Source: a virus. From it: 33,267 nucleotides of DNA. How positions within the stretch are numbered: position 1 is the stretch's first letter; each line of letters opens with the position of its first letter. The notes beneath the pieces were generated by a model. The model was not told the DNA's origin, ran no database searches, and saw only the letters and a list, made by a program, of their open reading frames with translations. A program made the translations under genes and the position numbers. The stretch lies in the IMG/VR virus record IMGVR_UViG_3300003690_000053, positions 1 to 33,267 of that record. The stretch is one strand, 5' to 3'. Shown here piece after piece: positions 1 through 6,716 of the stretch.

Positions 1-288
1 GTCAACTGGAATCTTATGCCTATTATCTGTCAGCTCTAATAAATATGAAACTATATCCTTTGAACATACGACTAGCTGAGAATACGAGTATTGATCTCCC
101 TTATTAATCGTCTTAATTCTACCACGCTTTCCGAAAACTGAATCACACCTATCTTGACAAGTCTCGCAAAAATCTATATCTTCTGATGTGATAGAAAACT
201 GATAAGTATTTTTACCATAATAAAGACAACCATCCCCAAGGCATGCACCAGTCAAATAACAAAAATCAGGAAGATTAGCTATGTTCAT
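1..288 (-). CDS. LAGLIDADG homing endonuclease, 5' part (runs off the window)
   Basis: An open frame of 96 codons begins at the ATG at 288 and is still open at position 1, so only the N-terminal part is visible. Residues 11-22 read YLTGACLGDGCL, which fits the first LAGLIDADG helix, with Asp19 as the expected metal-binding acid. The following residues (GKNTYQFSITSED, then a segment ending GKRGRIKTI) resemble the beta-rich part of such enzymes. The gene starts 42 nt after the intrinsic terminator of the capsid operon. A TATAAT on the minus strand at 295-300 lies just before the start and could be a -10 box, though I see no convincing -35. The Shine-Dalgarno (SD) sequence is weak. It is probably a free-standing homing gene and may be linked to the capsid introns next to it. 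The family call is fairly safe; the target is unknown. Confidence 0.72.
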   Translation of the reverse strand, partial: MNIANLPDFCYLTGACLGDGCLYYGKNTYQFSITSEDIDFCETCQDRCDSVFGKRGRIKTINKGDQYSYSQLVVCSKDIVSYLLELTDNRHKIPVD

Positions 289-294
289 ATATTC

Positions 295-300
295 ATTATA
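295..300 (-). promoter_or_regulatory. Possible -10 box before the homing endonuclease gene
   Basis: The minus strand reads TATAAT seven bases upstream of the ATG at 288. No recognisable -35 hexamer lies at the usual distance. The spacing would give an almost leaderless transcript if it were used, so this is only a candidate. Confidence 0.2.
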
Positions 301-329
301 CCAATAATTTAGCACTTATCCTGTGTGCA

Positions 330-360
330 TAAAAAAAGCCCAGTCATTTCTGACTGGGCT
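330..360 (-). terminator. Rho-independent terminator of the capsid operon
   Basis: On the minus strand a perfect 10-bp stem, AGCCCAGTCA / TGACTGGGCT, is closed by a GAAA tetraloop and followed by a run of about seven T. It lies about 35 nt after the stop codon of the third capsid exon. Read on the plus strand the hairpin is followed by only four T, so it mainly serves the minus-strand operon. Confidence 0.9.
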
Positions 361-377
361 TTTCAGATTGTCATAAC

Positions 378-405
378 TTCATTAGGTAGCATTCATTAGG
401 TAGCA
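378..405. repeat. 14-bp perfect tandem duplication over the capsid stop codon
   Basis: The plus strand carries ttcattaggtagca twice in direct succession (378-391 and 392-405). The second copy contains the capsid stop codon at 396-398, so the stop context is repeated just downstream. It looks like a replication-slippage product. Confidence 0.8.
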
Positions 406-464
406 GAAGTTACGTTAATTCTAGAAATTGCATAATCATTGACGATTGCAATTCCGATTTCTTC
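396..464 (-). CDS. Major capsid protein exon 3
   Basis: The 22 codons plus stop encode EEIGIAIVNDYAISRI and a short tail NVTSAT. This is the C-terminal strand region typical of this capsid family. It has no start codon of its own and is in frame with exon 2 only if positions 465-772 are removed. Confidence 0.85.
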   Translation of the reverse strand, partial: EEIGIAIVNDYAISRINVTSAT

Positions 465-1821
465 CGATTTGTTGCGCTAATGTCGCTTATACATTAGCTC
501 TCCATGTTTCCATGAAGACCAGACTATATCATTACCCTAATCTAATAGGGTACTCGGTATTTCGATTCCACTTGGAATCTACGGACAAAAGTCCTAGTCG
601 TTGAACGTTCTCCATTTTAAAGGAGCTTCGCTGCTGATTGCCTAATCTTTGTAATTTTCAAACTATCACGCTTACCTTTTCAAGTTACGTTGTAGTTTAC
701 AAAGCTCTAAAGGGTTTCCAGCAATTAACCGAGTTTTCATAATAGATTACTCTACTATGCTACGTTTCAAACATAGATCACCCACCCGAGCCTCAGCTTC
801 TGTGGGTCGTCTGCGGGGAGTACAGTGATGTCCTGGCGGATTGGAAAAGCCCCGACGTTTTCAGGGCTTGCAACCACCAAAACTGTGTTCTTCTCCATTC
901 TGGAACTGACGTGGATGTCCAATTCTGTTATCACCAAAGCTCTTTATCTTTGGTTTCTATACATTCCTGCATAGTTCAGACTATCTCTTACGCTGCTTTA
1001 CGCAGCGTTCCGGCGCTCGTGGGAGAATTTACTGACATATTTGATTTCTCAAACTTAGTCTCGTCTCCTAGTCGTTGCACGTTTTGAAAACTTTCGTTTT
1101 CAACTTCGCTCAAGGTTGTCCGTTCTGGATATTCCTTGAATTCACCGAATATGGCCAATTTCTCAGCCGTCCAGAGATGGCCGTATAGTCCTGTGGTAAT
1201 AACTTCACGTTGAGTTGCCTCATCGTAGAAGTCCTTACCGAATACACGGATGGTAGCATACTGATTAGCATGCGTCACGATTTTTGATGCGACTAGATCG
1301 TGCTGTTCGATCAAGCGGAAAGCGGTATTCAGCGAAGTCGTAGTCAAATCGCCAACATTAGTAACGATTTGATCTGCGCGACTGTCTGCGGCAGCCAGAA
1401 GGGCGTTGAAGATATTAGTATCTTCTTCCTTCTGGATAGCTTCCTTAGCTTTGATCTGTGCACGGTCTACGATGTAGAATCTGCGTGCTTTGATTTCACT
1501 CAAGCGAACTGTTGGGTATGCAGCGATTTCGAAAGTAGGAACAAGGAATTCCTCACCTTCTTGGATTTGCTGTGGGACACCACCTCTGCGCGAAACGATA
1601 TGCGCAATAGAGGCAACGTCTCTCTCATAGCGTGCGAGAGCGCCTTGTGGGAGCTCGTCAACCATGAGCAGTTTACGGCCAACCGCCTGATACTCAAGAC
1701 TTCTTCGGATAGGTTCTACCATGGCTTGTGCCAAAGCAACCCTACCTTCTTCGGTTTCGAGAGCTTGAGCAATAATCATTTCTTTATCTACATCAGAAAC
1801 ACTATCTTTCAAAAGAGGCAT
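396..1821 (-). CDS. Major capsid protein, three exons interrupted by two group I introns
   Basis: HK97-fold major capsid protein, the shell subunit of the head. The start is the ATG at 1821: an SD (AGGAG) lies about nine bases upstream and the protein begins MPLLKDSVSD. The longer reading from 1869 is not supported. Exons are 1821-1165 (219 codons), 919-773 (49 codons) and 464-396 (22 codons plus TAA). Joined, they give 290 residues in a single frame. Exon 1 holds the N-arm and core, including FEIAAYPTVRLSEIKARRF and GLYGHLWTA. Exon 2 continues DIHVSSRMEKN and contains FPIRQDITVLPADDP. Exon 3 ends EEIGIAIVNDYAISRI. Without splicing, exon 1 reads on into intron sequence to a stop at 988, giving a false tail of 58 residues. 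The gene lies downstream of the protease, scaffold and minor head genes, the usual head-gene order, and is followed by a terminator. Exon borders are inferred from homology of the pieces and intron structure. Confidence 0.9.
465..772 (-). ncRNA. Group I intron 2 of the capsid gene (308 nt, no ORF)
   Basis: Group I core elements are recognisable on the minus strand. There is a P4-type AATTGCTGGAAACCC (about 711-726) with a matching GCAAT further on, an R element CAACGACTAGGAC (591-603), and an S element GATATAGTC (522-530). P7 pairs GACTA with TAGTC. For P1, the 5' exon end CUAU pairs with GUAG in the intron, forming the standard U-G wobble at the splice site. The last intron base (465) is G, as expected. 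Removing it joins ...GWVIY to EEIGIA in frame. No homing gene lies inside. The call is strong; exact ends rest on P1 and the exon frame. Confidence 0.88.
773..919 (-). CDS. Major capsid protein exon 2
   Basis: Forty-nine codons run from DIHVSSRMEKN to LRLGWVIY, including FPIRQDITVLPADDP. This block is typical of the C-terminal half of the HK97-type capsid fold. It continues HLWTA of exon 1 exactly in frame once the 245-nt intron is removed, and it has no start or stop codon of its own. Confidence 0.87.
920..1164 (-). ncRNA. Group I intron 1 of the capsid gene (245 nt, no homing ORF)
   Basis: A compact group I intron. The R element CAACGACTAGG (1067-1077) and the S element GAGATAGTCTGAAC (974-987) supply the P7 GACTA/TAGTC pairing. 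The 5' exon end GGCU pairs with GGCC just inside the intron, with U-G at the splice site. The last base (920) is G. A perfect hairpin TTGAAAAC-GAAA-GTTTTCAA (1084-1103) sits where P6 is expected, and a CCAAAG...CTTTGG hairpin near the 3' end looks like P9. The block AGCGAAG-hairpin-AACGT-CAACGACTAGG is shared with intron 2, so the two are probably related. The P3/P4 assignment is less clear than in intron 2. Confidence 0.82.
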
Positions 1822-2012
1822 AACATTTTCTCCTAGTTCAGAGTTCGCATAATTACAAACCCTGAACACATAGTGTTCGACAAATTCATTTACTTGTCAA
1901 AGATCCTGTAAGTGTTCCCCTACACTGGTTCACACTTCAGCTTGAACAAAATAAATATTCAAGCAAGGAGAGCTATTCATACATAGGCTGAAGCCTACAT
2001 ACGTTCTCTAGT
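1822..2012 (-). promoter_or_regulatory. 191-nt leader before the capsid gene, with two hairpins
   Basis: This is the longest non-coding gap in the head cluster. It holds a perfect hairpin GAACAC-ATA-GTGTTC (1864-1878), a second hairpin TAGGC-TGAA-GCCTA (1984-1997), and AT-rich sequence. The second hairpin lacks a T-tract and so does not look like an intrinsic terminator. The region is a natural place for a capsid-specific promoter or mRNA leader, but I cannot point to a defined promoter. Confidence 0.35.
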
Positions 2013-2594
2013 TTACACTAGCAACATATACGTAATAAACGTACCTAAGCTCAGTGATCCTTCTGGGGTATCTGTACCTGGGACGCCACTTGGGTAAGCT
2101 CTTGGGGCGACAACACAGTTAGCAAAGACAAATCCTTGCGTACCATTGGTTGTTGCAGTACCTAACGTAGTAGGATAAAGCGCATCGCCGGGAGCGAAAT
2201 CGAGTGGAGAGCCTGAGATACCATCGGTTCCATCGAGGGTAGCGTACTGGTCAGTATGGAATTGTCCACCGCCGTTATAGACGGTAATTCTTCCGGAGGC
2301 GTTCGTTTCATCGCCAGACTGATCACTAACGCGGTTTTGGGTAAAGATTTGTTTACCCGCAGCATTAACAGTGATTTGATCCGAGAACGGGGTTGCGTTG
2401 TCAGACGCTGTACTAAGGCCGGTGCTATCACCAAAGAGACCAAAAACTCGTCTACCAACCACTCCGTCATGGATTTCAGCATCACCTGTACTGAGCAGTT
2501 TCGCAATTTTACCTTCAAAGATTGTTGCGCCCGATCGATTTTTATCGATTGGGTAGTGAGTCGCAACTACAAAGAACTCTTCAATAAGTGCCAT
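2013..2594 (-). CDS. Probable minor head or capsid decoration protein
   Basis: A 193-residue protein with no motif I can name. A good SD (GGAG, eight bases before the ATG) supports the start. Composition is rich in Gly, Thr, Ser, Asp and Asn with few charged helices, suggesting an all-beta fold. Segments such as RITVYNGGGQFHTDQYATL and the C-terminus SLGTFITYMLLV look like strands. No signal peptide or membrane segment is visible. It sits between the scaffold-like gene and the capsid gene, where decoration or head-vertex proteins often lie. That position is the main basis for the role; the family is unknown to me. Confidence 0.6.
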   Translation of the reverse strand: MALIEEFFVVATHYPIDKNRSGATIFEGKIAKLLSTGDAEIHDGVVGRRVFGLFGDSTGLSTASDNATPFSDQITVNAAGKQIFTQNRVSDQSGDETNASGRITVYNGGGQFHTDQYATLDGTDGISGSPLDFAPGDALYPTTLGTATTNGTQGFVFANCVVAPRAYPSGVPGTDTPEGSLSLGTFITYMLLV

Positions 2595-2612
2595 AACATT
2601 TCTCCATTGTCA

Positions 2613-5600
2613 TTAGATTTTTCCAAACACCTTTTTAAGAGCAAAATCTGGTGTTTCGGTAGCGGCTTCATTTTGTTGGTGCAGTGAAAACAACGAAGAG
2701 AGTTTAGTTTGCAGTTCATCATTTGAATTACGAAGACTACTCTTTTCATTGATAACCAAAGGCTGCTCTAGCCCTCTTGACTCCGTAGGTAGCCCTTTTT
2801 TGCCCTCGCTAGCTTGTTTAGCTATAGCGTTTTGAAAATCTTTAATTTGGGCAGGTTCATATTTAGCGAGTTCTTCGACTTTGGTTTCAAGTTGCGATAC
2901 TTCGATCAAGTCATTTTGAAGCATTTGGGCCGCAACTGAGAAAGCAAGTTTTCTGGACTCTATAAGAACCTCGGGTTTAATATCGCCACTAGCGATAACG
3001 GTGCCTTTATCTCTCGTTTGTTTTTCGGGTCCTATTTCCCCGCCTTCTTCGTGTCCCATCAGAGCATTATCTGCTGGAAGTTCTGGATGATCTTTAGGGG
3101 AAGTAGGTTTATCACCTACTGTTTCTCTTTCGTGTCCCATATGGCTGTCATTTGCTGTTTCTGTATTAGTTGGTGTTTCGGCTGTAAATTCAGGTTCATG
3201 TCCCATAGTGGTATTACCTTTAATGGGTTTAATATCTTCATCATCAGCAACTGGTTTCTTGGGCTCTAATTTTTTATTTTGAGCGTCAAGAATTCTTTGA
3301 GCCATAACAGCTAATCTATTTTTAGCATTGCCATGGCCTCTCATATGGAGTAGTTCAGCTTCAAGGATTTCTTCTTCTGACTGGGCGATATTAGTTTTAC
3401 CAGCGCCTTCATCGCCGCCAGTATATCTAGCATCGCCACCTTCTAGTCCGACCTCATCTTCATGTCCCATAGTACCCTTATCAGATGGGATATGTGGTTG
3501 TGGTTTATCTTGTGGGTTCAGGTCGGAGTCTTCATGTCCCATAAGAGCATTATCTCTGGGGACAGTTGGTGTAGTAGCTGTTGAGACGGCTTCATTTTCA
3601 TGTCCCATTTCACTAGCATGTCCACCATCGGCTGGGTTGCCAGCTGAGTAAGGTTTTGTATTTTCACCATCTTGTACATTTTCTTGCTGTATTTCTTTTT
3701 CGCCAGCTTCTTTTGTTTGAATACCGATTGCCTTGGCAACCTCTGCAAGATCGAGTTGAATATCTTGAGTTTTACCGATACTACCTTGCATATGCATAGC
3801 CTCCTTAAGATCGTATTCACTGCTTGCTTCTGTGTCCTCACCTGTAGCTAGTGCACCGACAGCCTTTCCTATGCCTTCGGCGACTCCTCCAATTGCCTCT
3901 CCTGTGCCTGATGCAATACCTCCCACAGCTTCCGCAGCACCTCCTATAGCACCGGCAGCTCCACGAGCCAAACCTCCGAGCATTGATTTTTCTTCGCCTT
4001 CGCCTTCTACATATTGATCGCCTTCATCTGCGGGATTATCTTTTGGCTCTCCGCATGTTGGGCATTCGTCTTCCATTGGTGCTCCACATTCTGGGCAGCA
4101 ATCACCTGCTGCTGCCATTGGTTTTCCTTCTTCTATGACATCGCCAACATCTTCAATATCTTCAATAGATTCGGCTGGGGGGGCATCGTCGATGACTTCG
4201 CCTTCGCCTGGAACTTCTTCTTCTCCGGGGACTTCTTCGACATCAACATCAACGGCGACTTCATCGCCTGGGCCTAGATCATCGGTAGGATCACTACCTA
4301 ATGCGACATCGGCAGCGGCATCGAACTCAAGCAGAACTTCTTTTGGAATTTCGAGTGTAACCATTTCGCCGCCAACATCGCCAACTTCAACGCTAACATC
4401 TGCGTCTGCGTCTTCGTCTCCCATTTCGTCTCCTACTTCTTCTTCTTCTTCTTCAAACGGATCTACATCCATATCATCGCCCATATCATCGCCCATATCA
4501 TCTTCTTCAACTAATTGGGCGAGTTTATCTGCTAGGATATCTTCTTGTGAAGCCATAGCGATTTTCAGAGCTTCGCAGGCGGCTCCGGCGTCTTTGATAT
4601 TAAGTCCGAGGCGGATTTGGTCTTCGACGCAGCAATCTGAGCCATCATTATCTTCCCAGACTTCTGCGACTTTTATAGCGAGGTTCGAATTATACATACC
4701 TGCTTTACTTAATGAAGCGCACACGCATGGTGCGAGTGATTTACCTTCACAGGGTCCGCTGAGTGCGAGTGCATTTTCGCCAAAGCGTCTTGAGAGTTTT
4801 TCGAGGCAAGTTTCCATTGGGAAATCATTGCCATAGGTATGATATGCTTTTTTATATTGAGCAATCACATCTGATTCATCTTTGCTGGCGATTTTAATAT
4901 TCTTAAGAGATCCTGCTTTCTTCATTTTAAGAATAGTTTCTGTTTTCTTTTGAATATCGAATGCGTCGAATTGTTCTTCAGTAATATCTTGTACTTTAAG
5001 TGCTTTAACGAAGCGTAATTTTGCTCGGTTGCAAGATGGGCAATCGCCATTAGGTGTACGAGGAGTCCATTCCCACTGTGCATATGCCATTTTAGTTTTC
5101 ATATCAGCAGCATAAGACACTTTATAAGATGTGCCTGTATCCAGGCAGTACCAATTACCTTTTCCGAGGGACACAGTATTTGTTTTACCATTTGCGGGGC
5201 TCACTGAACCGATTTTAATTTCAGATTTAGCGAGTTTTTTGATTGATTGGGGTTGCAGGCGGACCATAGCAGCGAGTCCGACATTTTCGGCTCCCACTCC
5301 CATTCCCATATCTCCACCACCGCCCATTTCTGGAAGTTCAAAGCCTTCTCCTTCGCCGAGACCTTCATCTCTTTCTCCACCTTCTTCTGCTTCGGGCGTA
5401 AGATTAGCCCAGCGTGTAACATCGACAGAGACTTTAAACTGCATTTCTGAGCTACAGTTATTACACTTACCTTTACCGGAGACGATATCTACATCGCTAC
5501 TGCCGCAAACCACACAGATTGATCCAGGTGGTTTCGGTTCTAGATCTTCTGTACCTTCGAGTCCTTCTGCTCCTGGTCCAGGAGCAGCTGTAAAGGATTC

Positions 5601-6716
5601 CATTCCTGGAACTTGACCCATAGCGCCTGGAGGAGTTGGCAATGTTGCTCCAGCTCCTGGAGCTTGTGCAGCTCCACCTTGTCCTCCCATTTGTCCGCCC
5701 ACCATTTGGGCTTCTTTATAAGTTTTCTTTTCACCTTTAGCTTCTTTAACGATATCCTCTCGTTTTTTTGCAAGTGAAGAAGTTACCCGAGCTCCTCTAG
5801 CTCCACCGCCTGAAGCAACGCTTGTAGATGTCATAGATCCACCTGTCATATTTTTAGTTTTTTCTCTTCTTTCATGTTGATCATCAAATGGTCCTGCGAA
5901 TTCTTCTGCGAATTCTTCTCCTTCATCTAATGGTCCTATGAGTTCTGCTGCGGCAAGTTCATCTTCATCTGTGAGCATACTTTTATCTTTAAATATACCA
6001 CAGCCTGTTCCGTCAGTTCCGTCAGTTCCGTCAGTTCCGTCAGTTTCGTCAGTTCCTTTGTTCAATCTAATTTCCAAAACAACAGTTTGCGGGTTGCCAT
6101 TATCAGGGCCACCGATCATTTGCTGTCCAAACTTATAAACTGCCTGAGCAAAAGCTTTTTTATCTTTAGGATCTGCTTCAATTTCACTTAAAGCGAATCG
6201 GACTTCATACAGGCCATCTTCCGGTTTATTAATATCCTCGATAGCCTGTTCAAAGGCAGCGAATTTATCAACAGAAACGTTATCGACTTGCGTTTCTGCG
6301 AGTTTTTCTTGTACCAATTCATTAACTTTAGCTATTGCTTTCTTATTACCGAGTGAATATTCGATAGCTTCATAGACATCTTCTACTTTCACGCCATGTG
6401 TGCCATTTTTCGCAACGGAATAGATAAGTGCGTCGAGGTCATTAGGAGTATCTGCGCTTGAAGCCATTTTCTTGAAATAGGAGATATTATGTGTTATATC
6501 ATCAAGTTCTTCTCGCTTATAAGGAAGCGAATGAAGCAATGTCAAGAACGCAACCTTATCACTAGATTTATCATCATTAGCTAATGCAGCTGCTCGTTGC
6601 AATTCTTTTGGAGATTTGCTATATTTAGCGATAGCATCGGAGATAGATTGAGTAGCAATCTTAATAACTTCCTTACTATATCCGGCGCTTGGCGCTTGCC
6701 CAGCGTTTAATACCAT
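2613..6716 (-). CDS. Giant acidic scaffold-like / internal head protein with MGHE repeats
   Basis: A 1367-residue protein I cannot match to a named family. Residues 1-200 are mostly helical. Residues 221-238 are a Thr-Asp-Gly repeat. Residues 340-390 are Gly/Pro-rich. CxxC pairs suggest zinc binding at 401/404 with 418/421, at 559/562, and at 873/874/877 with 885/888. Residues 735-860 are extremely acidic. Residues 911-957 are a Gly/Ala amphipathic stretch. Six MGHE motifs follow at 1037, 1059, 1083, 1171, 1193 and 1220. The last 110 residues are helical and end ALKKVFGKI. The gene lies between protease and capsid, the usual scaffold position, and its start overlaps the protease end by 41 bp. 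The SD is weak. A scaffold or internal head role is inferred from position, acidity and repeats. It could instead be a packaged protein with several zinc modules. Confidence 0.7.
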   Translation of the reverse strand: MVLNAGQAPSAGYSKEVIKIATQSISDAIAKYSKSPKELQRAAALANDDKSSDKVAFLTLLHSLPYKREELDDITHNISYFKKMASSADTPNDLDALIYSVAKNGTHGVKVEDVYEAIEYSLGNKKAIAKVNELVQEKLAETQVDNVSVDKFAAFEQAIEDINKPEDGLYEVRFALSEIEADPKDKKAFAQAVYKFGQQMIGGPDNGNPQTVVLEIRLNKGTDETDGTDGTDGTDGTGCGIFKDKSMLTDEDELAAAELIGPLDEGEEFAEEFAGPFDDQHERREKTKNMTGGSMTSTSVASGGGARGARVTSSLAKKREDIVKEAKGEKKTYKEAQMVGGQMGGQGGAAQAPGAGATLPTPPGAMGQVPGMESFTAAPGPGAEGLEGTEDLEPKPPGSICVVCGSSDVDIVSGKGKCNNCSSEMQFKVSVDVTRWANLTPEAEEGGERDEGLGEGEGFELPEMGGGGDMGMGVGAENVGLAAMVRLQPQSIKKLAKSEIKIGSVSPANGKTNTVSLGKGNWYCLDTGTSYKVSYAADMKTKMAYAQWEWTPRTPNGDCPSCNRAKLRFVKALKVQDITEEQFDAFDIQKKTETILKMKKAGSLKNIKIASKDESDVIAQYKKAYHTYGNDFPMETCLEKLSRRFGENALALSGPCEGKSLAPCVCASLSKAGMYNSNLAIKVAEVWEDNDGSDCCVEDQIRLGLNIKDAGAACEALKIAMASQEDILADKLAQLVEEDDMGDDMGDDMDVDPFEEEEEEVGDEMGDEDADADVSVEVGDVGGEMVTLEIPKEVLLEFDAAADVALGSDPTDDLGPGDEVAVDVDVEEVPGEEEVPGEGEVIDDAPPAESIEDIEDVGDVIEEGKPMAAAGDCCPECGAPMEDECPTCGEPKDNPADEGDQYVEGEGEEKSMLGGLARGAAGAIGGAAEAVGGIASGTGEAIGGVAEGIGKAVGALATGEDTEASSEYDLKEAMHMQGSIGKTQDIQLDLAEVAKAIGIQTKEAGEKEIQQENVQDGENTKPYSAGNPADGGHASEMGHENEAVSTATTPTVPRDNALMGHEDSDLNPQDKPQPHIPSDKGTMGHEDEVGLEGGDARYTGGDEGAGKTNIAQSEEEILEAELLHMRGHGNAKNRLAVMAQRILDAQNKKLEPKKPVADDEDIKPIKGNTTMGHEPEFTAETPTNTETANDSHMGHERETVGDKPTSPKDHPELPADNALMGHEEGGEIGPEKQTRDKGTVIASGDIKPEVLIESRKLAFSVAAQMLQNDLIEVSQLETKVEELAKYEPAQIKDFQNAIAKQASEGKKGLPTESRGLEQPLVINEKSSLRNSNDELQTKLSSLFSLHQQNEAATETPDFALKKVFGKI
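3048..3608 (-). repeat. Six MGHE motif repeats in the scaffold-like protein
   Basis: The tetrapeptide MGHE, almost always followed by acidic residues, occurs six times in residues 1037-1223. It is usually preceded by a small or polar residue pair (NALMGHE twice, GTMGHE, TTMGHE, SHMGHE). On the plus strand this appears as repeated tcatgtcccat-like words. Spacing is irregular (22 to 88 residues), so these look like short linear motifs in a disordered tail. Confidence 0.85.
6003..6056 (-). repeat. 9-bp tandem repeat encoding Thr-Asp-Gly
   Basis: GGAACTGAC-type 9-bp units are repeated about six times with one variant unit, encoding residues 221-238 of the scaffold-like protein. It is likely slippage-prone and forms a flexible linker. 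Confidence 0.85.

Noticed and set aside
988-1164. C-terminal 58 residues of the naive capsid ORF
   Set aside because: They are group I intron sequence read through in frame; the true continuation HLWTA-DIHVSS lies at 919.
1300-1836. 178-codon plus-strand ORF opposite the capsid gene
   Set aside because: It is antisense to the clearly coding capsid exon 1, shows no domain and has no operon context.
1984-1997. Hairpin between the minor head gene and the capsid gene as a terminator
   Set aside because: The stem is only five base pairs and no T-run follows on the minus strand.
4135-4836. 233-codon plus-strand ORF rich in Ser, Thr and Pro
   Set aside because: It mirrors the acidic, Glu/Asp-rich part of the scaffold-like gene, and its composition is what antisense reading of that region gives.
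6003-6056. CRISPR-like short repeats
   Set aside because: The units are 9 bp, directly adjacent, in frame and encode Thr-Asp-Gly; there are no spacers. The other tandem repeats (13640, 20407, 33213) are likewise coding or low-complexity.
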